Source of the DNA: Deltaproteobacteria bacterium
Lineage (GTDB): Bacteria > Myxococcota_A > Polyangia > Nannocystales > Nannocystaceae
Reading direction: 5' to 3'
DNA length: 47,913 bases
Assembly (NCBI GenBank): GCA_003696955.1
Contig: RFGU01000118.1
Location: 1 to 47,913, forward strand
Shown here: one piece after another, positions 15,419 through 24,811 of the stretch
Layout: each line of letters starts with the position of its first letter
How positions within the stretch are numbered: position 1 is the first letter of the stretch
Program-made: the position numbers and the translations under genes
Notes under the pieces: model-generated
Told to the model about the DNA's origin: nothing
Seen by the model: the letters and a program-made list of their open reading frames with translations, nothing else
Database searches by the model: none

Positions 15419-17485
15419 TCATGCTGCACGTCGGGTGCCAACTTCCTCGGGGAGCCGGACCACCCCAAGGGTCTTGATTTGAACCTCGGGTGGAACCTCG
15501 CGAAAACTCAGGACGGCAAGTCCCGGTGCGTGCCGCATGGCGAGCATGGCGACGGATGGCCGCACTTCCGGCGACGTGAGCACGACGGGCTTGGTCGGCA
15601 TCGAAGTGGGCTCGGCCAGGGCGGACTCGAGCGCGGACACGACCGCCGGCAACACCCCTGGATCCGGCCCTGACGAACCATGACCCTGCAGGGCCCGCTC
15701 GAGATCGGGATCCATCACGAACGCATGCAAGATGCCCTTGTCGTCGAGGAACGGGCGACAGATCGCCCGTTGCATGCGCTGGCGCACCATCTCGGTGAGC
15801 ACCTCGGGCTCCTTCGTCTGGGGGCCGTAGTCGGCGAGGGCCTCGAGGATCGTGCGCAAGTCCCGGATGCTCACCTTCTCCCGCAGGAGATTGCGAAGCA
15901 CCTTGAGGACGTCGCCGAGGGAGAGCACGGCAGGGATGAGTTCCTCGACGAGCTTGGGATAGCGCGCCGCGAACTTGTCGAGGAGATCCTGCAGTTCGGT
16001 GCGCCCGAGCAGTTCCGCGGCGTGGCGCTTGAGGACCTCGGTCAGATGGGTGGCGGCCACCGCGGACGGCTCGACCACCGTGTAACCGAGGATCTCGGCG
16101 CGTTCCCGATCGGCGGGGGTGATCCACAAGGCGTCCATGCCGAACGCAGGGTCCTTGGTACGCTCGCCCTTCAAGGTGCCGCTCGTTCCCCCCGGATCGA
16201 TGGCGAGGAGACGACCGGGGGCGAGGTCACCTTGGGCGACCGGTTCACCCGACAGTAGAATTCGATAGCGCCGAGAAGGAAGATGGAGGTTGTCCCGAAC
16301 GTGGATCGGGGGAATCACGATGCCGAGCTCTTGAGCGATCTGTCGGCGGATCGCCGGGATCCGGCGGATGAGTTCGCCGCCGCGCTTTCGATCCACGTAG
16401 GGCACGAGGTCGATGCCCACCTCGAGGGCGAGCAGGTCGACGTGGAGGGACTGCAAGATCTCCTGTTCCGGATCGGGCTTGGGCGCATCTTCGGTGGCAT
16501 CCGTACGTGACGTCGCGTCCGCCGTCGCTTCGATGCGCGCCGCGCGGCGCGAGGCGGCCAGAGCCGCGCCACCAAGGGTCAAGAAGGCGAGCGTGGGCAT
16601 CCCTGGCACGACGGACAGCGCACAAAGACCGAGCCCTGCGAGGAAGAGGGGCTCGCGCCGCTCGAACAACTGGTGCATCAGCGTCCGGCCGAGGTCCTCG
16701 CCGCTGGCCGTTCGCGAGGCGATGAGGCCGGCCGCCGTGGAGACCAACAGCGCCGGGATCTGGCTGACGAGCCCGTCCCCGATGGTCAGGATCGTGTAGG
16801 TCTGGGCGGCTTCGGCCATGGACAGGCCGTTTTGGGCGACGCCGATGACGATGCCGCCGACGATGTTGACGGCGGTGATGATCAGGCCGGCCACCGCGTC
16901 GCCCTTGACGAATTTGTTGGCCCCGTCCATGGCCCCGTAGAAGTCCGCCTCGTCGTTGACCTGCTTGCGCCGCTTGCGGGCCTCCTCCTCGGTGATGTGA
17001 CCGTTCGCCAGGTCGTTGTCGATGGCCATCTGCTTGCCGGGCATGGCATCGAGGGTGAACCGCGCAGCCACCTCGCTGATGCGTCCCGCGCCGGCCGTGA
17101 TCACCTTGAAGTTGATGACCACGAGGATGAGAAAGACGATGATGCCCACCACGTAGCTGCCCCCCACGACGAATCGCCCGAACGCCTGGATGACGCGGCC
17201 GGCGGCGTCGGGCCCCTCGTGTCCGTGGAGCAGGATGAGTCGCGTCGACGCGATGTTGAGGGAAAGGCGCAGCATCGTCGCGATGAGCAGCACCGACGGA
17301 AACGTCGAGAACTCCACCGGATCTCCGAAGTGGAGGGCCAGCAGGAACACGAGCAGGGAGGCCGTCACGCTGACGGCCAGCAGCAGGTCGAGCAGCGGTG
17401 CCGGAATCGGCAGCACGAGCATCAGCATGATGGTGGTCAAGCCGATGCCGACGGCGCGGGAAGCGGTGTGACGACTTTCGTTCAT
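15419..17485 (-). CDS. flhA: Flagellar type III export gate protein FlhA
   Basis: FlhA is the main ring-forming export-gate protein in the inner membrane. The 688-residue product has about eight N-terminal transmembrane segments and the FHIPEP family signature ISEVAARFTLDAMPGKQMAI followed by DNDL. The large cytoplasmic C-terminal half, which docks export chaperones such as FlgN, runs to residue 688. The length is standard. The ATG overlaps the flhB stop (ATGA). Confidence 0.97.
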   Translation of the reverse strand: MNESRHTASRAVGIGLTTIMLMLVLPIPAPLLDLLLAVSVTASLLVFLLALHFGDPVEFSTFPSVLLIATMLRLSLNIASTRLILLHGHEGPDAAGRVIQAFGRFVVGGSYVVGIIVFLILVVINFKVITAGAGRISEVAARFTLDAMPGKQMAIDNDLANGHITEEEARKRRKQVNDEADFYGAMDGANKFVKGDAVAGLIITAVNIVGGIVIGVAQNGLSMAEAAQTYTILTIGDGLVSQIPALLVSTAAGLIASRTASGEDLGRTLMHQLFERREPLFLAGLGLCALSVVPGMPTLAFLTLGGAALAASRRAARIEATADATSRTDATEDAPKPDPEQEILQSLHVDLLALEVGIDLVPYVDRKRGGELIRRIPAIRRQIAQELGIVIPPIHVRDNLHLPSRRYRILLSGEPVAQGDLAPGRLLAIDPGGTSGTLKGERTKDPAFGMDALWITPADRERAEILGYTVVEPSAVAATHLTEVLKRHAAELLGRTELQDLLDKFAARYPKLVEELIPAVLSLGDVLKVLRNLLREKVSIRDLRTILEALADYGPQTKEPEVLTEMVRQRMQRAICRPFLDDKGILHAFVMDPDLERALQGHGSSGPDPGVLPAVVSALESALAEPTSMPTKPVVLTSPEVRPSVAMLAMRHAPGLAVLSFREVPPEVQIKTLGVVRLPEEVGTRRAA

Positions 17486-18570
17486 GGAACGATGCGCTTT
17501 CCTTGCATGCGGTAGAGGAAGGCGAGGACGCGCGCGACCATCTCGTAGAGATCGGGCGGCACCTCACGCCCGACCCGGGCGCCCGCGTAGATGGCCCGGG
17601 CCACGGGCGGGTCGGAGACGATGGGCACGCCGTGCCTGCGGGCGACGGCACGGATCCGGGCCGCCAATCGATCCTTGCCCTTGGCGACGAGCACCGGAGC
17701 GGCGTCCTGTTCGGGCCGGTAGCGCAGGGCCACGGCGTAGTGGGTCGGGTTGACGACGACGACGGTGGCTTCCTTCGTCGCCGCGATCATGCGATTGCGA
17801 CCCAATTGGCGCATGCGGGCCCGCCGTCGCGCCTTCATGTGTGGATCGCCCTCTTGCTCCTTGAACTCGTCCTTGACCTCCTGCTTCGTCATGCGGATCT
17901 GCTCCATCACCCGCGAACGGGCGATGAAGTAGTCGAGCAGGGCGATCCCGACCATGGCGAGCAGGGCCATGACCACCACGCGCACGACGATGCCCAACGC
18001 GATGCGTAGCCCGGCGGCGGCGGGCAGGCGGCCTAGGTCCGCGAGGTCCGGCATCGCATCGCCGAGGACCACCGCGAGCACCGTGGCCAGGACGCCCGCC
18101 TTGCCGAGGGCGAGCAGGACCTCGAGCAGGCTGTGCTTGTTGGCGAGGACGCGCTTGATCCCTCCGACGACGTCGAGTCGCTCCCACTTGAATCCGATGG
18201 CCTTGGTGGCGACGTTGCCCCGGGTCTGCAAGGCGAAGGCGAGGGTGCCGGCCACGAGGGGCGCCGCCAGCAGCCCGAAGAACGGCAGTGCGACGTGGTG
18301 CGCGCTGCGGGTGAGGACGTCGGCGACGAACGCGGCCGACATTTCACCGGTGCGTCCGGCGCGGGTCGCAGACTCCATCGACACCCGCAGGACGCCGCGC
18401 AGTCCATCGCCGAAGGCGCCGCCGCTCCACGCCAGCACGAGCAATGCCGCCGCCATGGAGGCCACGCCCGCTGCGTCGCGGCTTACCGGGATCCGCCCCT
18501 CCTCGCGGGCCTTTTCCAGGCGCCGTGGGGTGGGAGCTTCGGTTTTCTCCTGGTGGGTGTCGGCGGCCAC
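17482..18570 (-). CDS. flhB: Flagellar export switch protein FlhB
   Basis: FlhB is the membrane protein whose self-cleavage switches the export apparatus from rod/hook to filament substrates. The 362-residue product has four membrane helices and the autocleavage motif NPTH at residues 274-277 (VVVNPTHYAVALRY), with the charged linker (RSRVMEQIRMTKQEVKDEFK) before it. The N-terminus EKTEAPTPRRLEKAREEG is typical. It is the first gene of the flagellar run. The 254 bases upstream should hold the promoter, but no convincing sigma-54 or sigma-28 site is seen there. Confidence 0.96.
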   Translation of the reverse strand: MAADTHQEKTEAPTPRRLEKAREEGRIPVSRDAAGVASMAAALLVLAWSGGAFGDGLRGVLRVSMESATRAGRTGEMSAAFVADVLTRSAHHVALPFFGLLAAPLVAGTLAFALQTRGNVATKAIGFKWERLDVVGGIKRVLANKHSLLEVLLALGKAGVLATVLAVVLGDAMPDLADLGRLPAAAGLRIALGIVVRVVVMALLAMVGIALLDYFIARSRVMEQIRMTKQEVKDEFKEQEGDPHMKARRRARMRQLGRNRMIAATKEATVVVVNPTHYAVALRYRPEQDAAPVLVAKGKDRLAARIRAVARRHGVPIVSDPPVARAIYAGARVGREVPPDLYEMVARVLAFLYRMQGKRIVP

Positions 18571-18620
18571 CGTCCGCAGGACCCGTGCAAGGGACGAACC
18601 GGTCGAAGACCGCCCACGGA

Positions 18621-18641
18621 TCCGGCCCGCATGGGGCCGGA
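18621..18641 (-). other. 8-bp inverted repeat ahead of flhB
   Basis: TCCGGCCC (18621-18628) and GGGCCGGA (18634-18641) form a perfect 8-bp stem with a 5-base loop, 50 bases upstream of flhB. It could be part of a terminator for the von Willebrand gene or an operator-like site for the flagellar operon. Only the repeat is seen. Confidence 0.3.
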
Positions 18642-18728
18642 CCGTGCCGAATGCGAAACGACGCGCCCGAGCCGGACGCCACCGGGACGAGTCGCAAGGT
18701 GGGAGAACGGTGCGCGGGGACGAACGAG

Positions 18729-18771
18729 CCCACGGCCGCCGGCCCGAGACGGTGGGCGCGGCGGCCGTGGG
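18729..18771 (-). terminator. Possible terminator after the von Willebrand lipoprotein gene
   Basis: CCCACGGCCGCC (18729-18740) and GGCGGCCGTGGG (18760-18771) pair over 12 bp with a 19-base loop, about 55 bases after the stop codon at 18825. No T-run follows, so if it acts in termination it is not a classical intrinsic terminator. Confidence 0.4.
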
Positions 18772-18824
18772 GGACGGGCGGGACCGATGCGGTCCGGCGA
18801 TTCAATCGGCGATGGATGCCACCG

Positions 18825-20585
18825 TCATCGTAGCGTCGCCGCGGTGCGGGCCAGCGTGACGAACTCTCGACGACGGCCCGCCCGGTCCGCGCCGAGGGCG
18901 CCTTGGGCGAGTTCGACGACCTGCTGCCAGGAAGACCGGCCGGCGTGGGGCGAGCGGTGCAAGAGCATGGCGAACTCGGCCACCGCCGCCGAGAAGCGGA
19001 AGTCGTTCGAGGTCCGCTCGAGGGGCCGTTCGTCGTCGCGGACGGGCACCTCGAGCAGCCGACTGCGCGTGCCGCGGGGATGCTTGTAGCGCAGGCGTAC
19101 CGTGAGCAGCTCGCCGCTGCGGGCGGCGTCACTCGGCGTCGACGGCCGTTGGTACTTGAGCGGATCCGTGCCCCCGGCAACGTTGCGGCTTGCCGGAACG
19201 ATCTCGTAGAGGGCCGTGACCGTGTGGCCGGCACCGATGTCGCCGGCGTCCTTGCGGTCGTCGTTGAAGTCGCGGTGCTCGAGGTGGCGCGTCTCGTAGC
19301 CGATGAGGCGGTAGGCGGCAACCTGCAGGGGATTGAACTCGACCTGGATCTTGACGTCCTTGGCGACGGTCACGAGGGTGCCGCCGGCTTCCTCCACCAG
19401 GACCTTGCGGGCCTCCGCGAGGCTGTCGATGTAGGCGGCGTTCCCGTTGCCGTGCTGGGCCAAGACCTGCATCGTTCGGTCCTGGAGGTTGCCGGTGCCG
19501 AAGCCGAGGACGGACAGGAAGATCCCGTCCTTGCGCTTCTTCTCGATGAGGCGGCGTAGGGCGGCGGGACTTTGGGGGCCGACGTTGAAATCGCCGTCCG
19601 TGGCCAGGATGACCCGGTTGATGCCGCCGGGGACGAAGGACTGCCGCGCCAGGGCGTAGGCGGCTTCGATGCCGCCGGCACCGTTGGTCGAGCCTCCCGC
19701 GTGCAGGCTCTCGAGCGCCTCGAGGATCGCCGCGCGATCGTTCGTCGGCTCGAGCACCACGCCGCTCGCACCGGCGTAGACCACGATGCCGATCCGATCC
19801 GCAGGCCGCAGGCCGTCGACGAGCATGGCGAGGGACGACTTGAGCAGGGGGAGCTTGTCGGGACTTTCCATGGAACCCGACACGTCGAGCAGGAACACCA
19901 GGTTGCGTGGTGGCGTGCGCGAGAGATCGATCTTCTTGGCCTGCAGGCCGATGTGGACCAGGCGATGCTCCGGTCGCCACGGGGCAGGCCCCACCTCCGT
20001 CACCACCGCGAAGGGGGCACCGTTCGTGGGTTCGGGGTAGTCGTAGTCGAAGTAGTTGACGAGTTCTTCGGTGCGCACGGCCTCCGGGGGCGGAAGGGTG
20101 CCCGAACGGAGGTAGCGTCGGACGTTGGCGTACGATGCCGTATCGACGTCGACGGAGAAGGTCGAGCGCGGGTCGTCGGCGACGGCGACGAACGAACGCT
20201 CCTCGAAGTCGGGGTAGCGCTCGCCGGCGGTGTCAGGTCGTCCGCTGGCGATGGGGGCGAGCGGGGGCTCCGCTTCCGCTTCGGCGAAGCCGATGCCCCC
20301 GGCTCCGGCCTTGGCGGCCATCGGACGCGCGCGGCGCCTTTCGCGTTTGGCGGCGCGGCCCATGGCGACCGTCGGCTCGTCGGCGGCGACGGCCTCGGCG
20401 GGGGCCGCGGGGAAGGGCGGGGCCTCGTCGGCGGCCAGCTCCGCGCCCTCGGCGTCGGCTTCGTAGGAGACGGCCCGGTCGGCCGACGTGGTCGTCTGCG
20501 TCACGGTGCCGGCACGCTGGGCACAGGCCACGACCGTGACGGTCGAAAGGAGTAGGAGGCGAAGGGTCGGGGTGGAACGGGGCAT
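18825..20585 (-). CDS. YfbK-like von Willebrand factor type A lipoprotein
   Basis: A 586-residue secreted lipoprotein (lipobox VVAC, Cys21). After a low-complexity Ala/Glu/Pro stretch (residues about 40-120) come a YfbK-type N-terminal domain (STFSVDVDTASYANVRRYLR) and a vWA domain with a complete MIDAS motif DVSGSM (D234, S236, S238). The C-terminal DUF3520-like domain includes VKIQVEFNPLQVAAYRLIGY. Proteins of this kind are widespread in Bacteroidota and Myxococcota, and their partners are mostly unknown. The ATG has GGAGAG upstream. It lies between flhB and the divergent dusA; nothing links it functionally to either. Confidence 0.88.
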   Translation of the reverse strand: MPRSTPTLRLLLLSTVTVVACAQRAGTVTQTTTSADRAVSYEADAEGAELAADEAPPFPAAPAEAVAADEPTVAMGRAAKRERRRARPMAAKAGAGGIGFAEAEAEPPLAPIASGRPDTAGERYPDFEERSFVAVADDPRSTFSVDVDTASYANVRRYLRSGTLPPPEAVRTEELVNYFDYDYPEPTNGAPFAVVTEVGPAPWRPEHRLVHIGLQAKKIDLSRTPPRNLVFLLDVSGSMESPDKLPLLKSSLAMLVDGLRPADRIGIVVYAGASGVVLEPTNDRAAILEALESLHAGGSTNGAGGIEAAYALARQSFVPGGINRVILATDGDFNVGPQSPAALRRLIEKKRKDGIFLSVLGFGTGNLQDRTMQVLAQHGNGNAAYIDSLAEARKVLVEEAGGTLVTVAKDVKIQVEFNPLQVAAYRLIGYETRHLEHRDFNDDRKDAGDIGAGHTVTALYEIVPASRNVAGGTDPLKYQRPSTPSDAARSGELLTVRLRYKHPRGTRSRLLEVPVRDDERPLERTSNDFRFSAAVAEFAMLLHRSPHAGRSSWQQVVELAQGALGADRAGRRREFVTLARTAATLR

Positions 20586-20777
20586 GGTGGTCTCTCCGGG
20601 AAAGGGTCGGGGATGTGGGATGGGACGTGGGGGGTGGTGCCGGCCGGAACGCCGCCCGCTCGGCTCCGCTTACACCGGGCCTCGGCGCGAACGATCCAAG
20701 GCGGCCGTCGGTCTTGCGCGTCGCGCTCGTGCCCCTTGCGCGGTGGGCCGCGCCCGGTCACGATGGGCCGCCGCGCC

Positions 20778-21788
20778 ATGTCCCACCCGTGGAACCCGCC
20801 GCGATTCTCCGTCGCCCCCATGATGGACCGGACGGACCGGCATTTCCGATACCTGGTCCGCCGGATCAGCCGGCGCGCCTTGCTCTATACCGAGATGGTC
20901 ACGGCGGATGCCGTCGTGCACGGCGACCGGCAGCGCCTCCTCGGCTTCGACCCGTGCGAGCACCCCGTCGTGCTCCAGCTCGGCGGCAGCGATCCCGCCA
21001 CGATGGCCGCCGCCGCGCGGATCGGTGAAGCGGCCGGTTACGACGCCATCAACATCAACGTGGGGTGTCCGAGCGACCGGGTTCGCTCCGGCCGATTCGG
21101 CGCCTGTCTGATGCTCGAGCCCGCTCGCGTAGCGGAGATCTACGCGCGGATGGCCGACGCCGTCTCGGTTCCGGTGACGGTCAAACACCGCATCGGGGTC
21201 GACGACCGGGACCGGTACGAGCACATGCTCGAGTTCGTCGACACCGTGGCGAGCGCCGGGTGCCGGCACTTCACGATCCACGCCCGCAAGGCGTGGCTTT
21301 CGGGCCTTTCGCCCAAGCAGAACCGTACGATTCCGCCCCTTCGCCACGCCGAGGTGCATCGGCTCAAGCGCGAGCGGCCCCATCTGTGGATCGAGACGAA
21401 CGGCGGGATCCAAGACGTGGCCCAAGCCGCCGAACACCTCGCGCACGTCGATGCCGTGATGGTCGGTCGCGCCGTCTACGACGATCCGCTGCGCTTTTCC
21501 TCCGTCGACCACGTGTTGTTCGGCGACCCGATGCGCGAGGTGGACCTGTTCCACGTGCTCGCCGAGATGGACGCCTACGCGCGGCGTTTCGCCGGTTCGC
21601 CGGAAGAGGTGCGGCGGATCGCACGCCACGTGATGGGGCTCGTGACGGGGCGCCGTGGGGCCCGGGCGTTTCGGCGGATCCTCGGGGAGCACGCGTTCGG
21701 TCCCGATCCGAAGCCCGACGCCATCGGACGGGCCGCCTTCGCCCTCGCCAGGATCGGCGGGCGACGGGCGGTCGTGGAAGCGTGTTGA
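20778..21788 (+). CDS. dusA: tRNA-dihydrouridine synthase DusA
   Basis: An FMN enzyme reducing uridines in the tRNA D-loop (positions 20/20a). The 336-residue product from the ATG at 20778 starts MSHPWNPPRFSVAPMMDRTD, the DusA-type N-terminus. The catalytic cysteine is C97 in NVGCPSDRV, and the FMN/tRNA segments YINTLHARKAW-like (here FTIHARKAWLSGLSPKQNR) and ETNGGIQD are DusA-typical. An ATG five codons upstream (20763) is possible. The divergent gap (20586-20777) should hold promoters for both sides, but I could not identify them. The next gene begins 2 bases after the stop, so co-expression is likely. Confidence 0.95.
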   Translation: MSHPWNPPRFSVAPMMDRTDRHFRYLVRRISRRALLYTEMVTADAVVHGDRQRLLGFDPCEHPVVLQLGGSDPATMAAAARIGEAAGYDAININVGCPSDRVRSGRFGACLMLEPARVAEIYARMADAVSVPVTVKHRIGVDDRDRYEHMLEFVDTVASAGCRHFTIHARKAWLSGLSPKQNRTIPPLRHAEVHRLKRERPHLWIETNGGIQDVAQAAEHLAHVDAVMVGRAVYDDPLRFSSVDHVLFGDPMREVDLFHVLAEMDAYARRFAGSPEEVRRIARHVMGLVTGRRGARAFRRILGEHAFGPDPKPDAIGRAAFALARIGGRRAVVEAC

Positions 21789-21790
21789 CC

Positions 21791-23158
21791 ATGGACGGGG
21801 CCAGCTACCTGACCGTCGTCGGCTACCTGCTGCTGATGATCGGTTTGGGCCTTTTGGCCAGTCGAAGGGCTTCGCGCAGCAGCGACGACTACTACCTCGG
21901 GGGCCGCAGTCTGGGCGCGGTGGTGGCGGCGCTTTCGGCCTCGGCGTCGTCCTCGTCGGCGTGGAGTCTGCTGGGGGTCAGCGGCGCGGCCTACACCCTA
22001 GGTGGCAGCGCGGCCTGGATCCTGCCGGGATGCGTCGGGGGGTTCGTGCTCAACTGGTTCGTCGTCGCTCCGCGGTTGCGGGTACGAGCTGCGCGACAGG
22101 GGGCCGTGACGCTGACCGACGTGCTGGTGACCGACGATGCCGGTGTGCGTCACCGCGGTCTGGCTGCGGCGTGTGCGGTGCTGGTGCTCTTCGCCCTCGG
22201 GGTCTACGTCGCTGCGCAGTTCCAAGGGGCCGGGGGGGCCTTCGCCCACGCGTTCGGCGTCGATCGCACCGCGGCGATCGTCCTCGGTGCGGCAGTGGTC
22301 GTCGCCTATACGGCCCTCGGCGGCTTCCTCGCCGCGAGCTGGACCGACGCGGTGCAGGCCCTCGTCATGGTGGCAGCCGCGCTCGTGTTACCGGCTCTCG
22401 CCGTGGCAGGTGCCGGGGGGCTCGGTCGGGTCTTCGCCGCGGTCGAGCCGTTCGGCGGCGGCCCGGGCGGCGTCGCCTTGGCCATGTTGGGGATCGGCCT
22501 CGGTTATCCCGGCCAGCCCCACGTGGTCAACCGCTTCATGGCGGCACGCGACCGGCGGGCCATCGCGGTCGGGCGTTGGCTCTCCCTCGCCTGGGCCGTG
22601 GTGCTCTATGCGGGCATGCTTCTGCTCGGATGGGCCATGAGGTCCGGTACGGAGGAAACGGGTCTCGCCGAGGACGTGCTCTTCGCTGCGGCACGGACGT
22701 ACCTGTCTCCGGCCGTCGCCGGCATCGTGATCGCAGCGGTGCTATCGGCCGTGATGTCCACGGTGGATAGTCAACTCCTCGTGGCCGGCTCCGCGGCGAG
22801 CCACGATCTCGCCGGTGGTCGGACCGACGACCGGGGTGCCGCACGGGGACGCGTCGCCGTGGCACTCGTGGCGTCGCTCGGCCTCGTCCTTGCCCTCTTC
22901 GTGGACGCCACGATCTTCGACCGTGTCCTCTTCGCCTGGGATGCCCTCGGTGCGGCCTTCGGTCCGCCCCTGGTGTGGATCCTGTGGAAGGGACATCCGG
23001 GGCATCGGGCCGTGGCGGCGGCCGTGGTGGGGGGCGCCGGGACCGCCATGGCGGCGAGCTTCGCCGGGGTCGGAGGTGCCGTGGGGCGGCTTGCGCCCTA
23101 TGTTGCGTCCCTGGCGTGCCTTCTCGCGGTGGTGCGCCGCGGACGGACGCTGCGATGA
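21791..23158 (+). CDS. Sodium:solute symporter (SSS/PutP family)
   Basis: A 455-residue inner-membrane protein with about 12-13 hydrophobic segments. Family features are the N-terminal SSDDYYLGGRSLGAVVAALS (first helix/loop of SSS transporters), GLGYPGQPHVVNRFMAARD, and the second sodium-site helix VLSAVMSTVDSQLLVAGSAA, with the Ser-Thr pair that binds Na+ in PutP. The closest well-known member is the Na+/proline symporter, but the substrate cannot be read from sequence. It follows dusA by two bases. Confidence 0.9.
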   Translation: MDGASYLTVVGYLLLMIGLGLLASRRASRSSDDYYLGGRSLGAVVAALSASASSSSAWSLLGVSGAAYTLGGSAAWILPGCVGGFVLNWFVVAPRLRVRAARQGAVTLTDVLVTDDAGVRHRGLAAACAVLVLFALGVYVAAQFQGAGGAFAHAFGVDRTAAIVLGAAVVVAYTALGGFLAASWTDAVQALVMVAAALVLPALAVAGAGGLGRVFAAVEPFGGGPGGVALAMLGIGLGYPGQPHVVNRFMAARDRRAIAVGRWLSLAWAVVLYAGMLLLGWAMRSGTEETGLAEDVLFAAARTYLSPAVAGIVIAAVLSAVMSTVDSQLLVAGSAASHDLAGGRTDDRGAARGRVAVALVASLGLVLALFVDATIFDRVLFAWDALGAAFGPPLVWILWKGHPGHRAVAAAVVGGAGTAMAASFAGVGGAVGRLAPYVASLACLLAVVRRGRTLR

Positions 23159-23189
23159 TCGGTCGGCCGGAGTTTGGCATCCTCCGCCC

Positions 23190-23432
23190 ATGCTCGAGCC
23201 CCTCGGACTCGTGGCCGTGCCCACTTCGCGACTCGAGGCCCTGTTGCGGGCCGTGCATCGCCAAACCATCGAAGTGCCCCTCTCGGCGGCCGAGCTGGCG
23301 CGGCACGGTCTGCAGGACGACGCCGAGGCACTGCTCCGTCACCTGCGGGGCCTCGACGGTCCGGCGATCCATGCCGTGTTGGTGGCGGTGCTCGCCGAGC
23401 GCCGCGCCCAGAAGGCCCGGGAGCAGCCGTGA
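23190..23432 (+). CDS. Small protein of unknown function coupled to mtaB
   Basis: An 80-residue frame starting MLEPLGLVAVPTSRLEALLR. It is predicted to be an all-helical, soluble, acidic-to-neutral protein with an ELARHGLQDDAEALLRHLRG segment and a charged C-terminus (LAERRAQKAREQP). I do not recognise a family. Its TGA overlaps the GTG of mtaB as GTGA, a typical sign of translational coupling, so it may assist the tRNA-modification enzyme or merely share the operon. A 31-base gap separates it from the symporter gene. Confidence 0.7.
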   Translation: MLEPLGLVAVPTSRLEALLRAVHRQTIEVPLSAAELARHGLQDDAEALLRHLRGLDGPAIHAVLVAVLAERRAQKAREQP

Positions 23433-24799
23433 AGGTCTGCGTCGTCGCCCATGGATGCCGCCTGAGCCGCGCGGAACAGGACGGGATCGAAGCCGAAGTC
23501 GCCCGGGCGGGGCATGACGTCGTCGACACGCCGGCCGAAGCCGACGTTCTGTGGCTCGACACGTGCGCCGTCACGGCTCGGGCGGATGCGGACGCCCGCA
23601 AGGCAGTACGCCGCGCCGTTCGCGAACGGCCCGGCCTCAAGGTGATCCTCTCGGGGTGCTACGCCGCCCTTGCGCCCGAGACCTGCGCGTCCCTCGAGGG
23701 CGTCGTGGCGGTCGTGGGCAACCAGGGCAAGCGCGCGGACCTGATCGCGGATCTGCTGGAGACGCCCGGTGCGTGCCCGCCTTCGTCAGCGCACCTCGTC
23801 CCGGCCTCGGCCCTGACCGCGCACATCGGCGTGCCCCGGGCGCGCCGGGGCACGTGGCCGGCCGTCGCCGACCTGCCGGCGTCGTCGCCCCGTGCCCGGA
23901 CGCGGGCGCTCCTTAGGGTGCAGGACGGATGCGACCATGCGTGCAGCTATTGCATCGTACCCCCCGTCCGCGGGCCCTCGCGCAGCCTGCCGCCCAGGGA
24001 GGTGGAGCGTCGTTTCGCGGATCTGGCCGCCGCCGGCGTGCCCGAGGTGGTGCTCACGGGGGCGCACCTCGGGACGTACGGTCGGGACCTCGCGCCACGG
24101 ACCGACCTCGCCGGGCTCCTGGGGCGGCTGGTGGAGCGGGCCGGCGCGACGCGGATACGCCTTTCGTCCCTCGATCCCCACGAGGTCGACGACGCGCTGC
24201 TCGACGTGATGGCGGCCCACGGCGACCGGGTCTGCCCCCATCTCCACCTTCCGCTGCAAAGCGGCGACGATCGCATTCTGCGGGGCATGCGGCGGGCGTA
24301 CGCGGCCCGCGCCTTCGCCGACGCGGTGGCGCGCGTGCGCGCGCGGATCCCCCACGTGACCATCGGCACCGATGTCATTGCGGGCTTTCCGGGGGAGGAC
24401 GATGCGGCCTTCGACGCCACGTGCGACCTGCTGCTCCGGGCGCGGGTGGACTACGTCCACGCGTTCGCCTTCTCGCCACGGTCCGGGACCGCGGCCGCGA
24501 CCATGGAACCGCGCGTGCCGCCGCGGGTGGTGGGAGACCGCATCGCCAGGCTTCGACGGATCTCGCAGGCCGGGAACGAGGCCTTGGCTGCGCGCTGGGC
24601 GGGACGCACGGTCGACGTCGTATTCGACCGTTTTCCCCGCGGAGGTGTACTGCGCGGTGTGTCCGAAGCCTACCTTCGACTCGAGGCCGACCGGGACCGT
24701 CCCGCGCTTCGAGGTGCGCGCGTACGGGGCGTGGTCGCCGCGTGCGGTCGCCGCGTGGTGGTGCCGCCGGTCGAGGCGACGGGCGCCGCCGGGCCGTGA
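23429..24799 (+). CDS. mtaB: tRNA (N6-threonylcarbamoyladenosine37) methylthiotransferase MtaB
   Basis: MtaB adds a methylthio group to t6A37 of tRNA by radical SAM chemistry. The 456-residue product begins at GTG (23429). The N-terminal MTTase domain has cluster cysteines C10, C46 and C77 (HGC, DTC, SGC), and the radical SAM cluster is C168-x3-C172-x2-C175 (DGCDHACSYC). The segments HLHLPLQSGDDRILRGMRR and IGTDVIAGFPGEDDAAF are typical. A C-terminal TRAM-like tail follows. MtaB acts on ANN-decoding tRNAs such as tRNA-Lys(TTT), and a tRNA-Lys(TTT) gene lies 1.4 kb downstream on the other strand. MtaB fits better than MiaB or RimO by context and length. Confidence 0.88.
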   Translation: MKVCVVAHGCRLSRAEQDGIEAEVARAGHDVVDTPAEADVLWLDTCAVTARADADARKAVRRAVRERPGLKVILSGCYAALAPETCASLEGVVAVVGNQGKRADLIADLLETPGACPPSSAHLVPASALTAHIGVPRARRGTWPAVADLPASSPRARTRALLRVQDGCDHACSYCIVPPVRGPSRSLPPREVERRFADLAAAGVPEVVLTGAHLGTYGRDLAPRTDLAGLLGRLVERAGATRIRLSSLDPHEVDDALLDVMAAHGDRVCPHLHLPLQSGDDRILRGMRRAYAARAFADAVARVRARIPHVTIGTDVIAGFPGEDDAAFDATCDLLLRARVDYVHAFAFSPRSGTAAATMEPRVPPRVVGDRIARLRRISQAGNEALAARWAGRTVDVVFDRFPRGGVLRGVSEAYLRLEADRDRPALRGARVRGVVAACGRRVVVPPVEATGAAGP

Positions 24800-24811
24800 T
24801 ATCTTGATCCC

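Noticed and set aside
18571-18824. Possible sigma-28 or sigma-54 promoter for the flagellar operon
   Set aside because: On the minus strand a GCCGATTG resembles a sigma-28 -10 box, but no -35 box is at the right spacing, and no GG/GC pair for sigma-54 was found.
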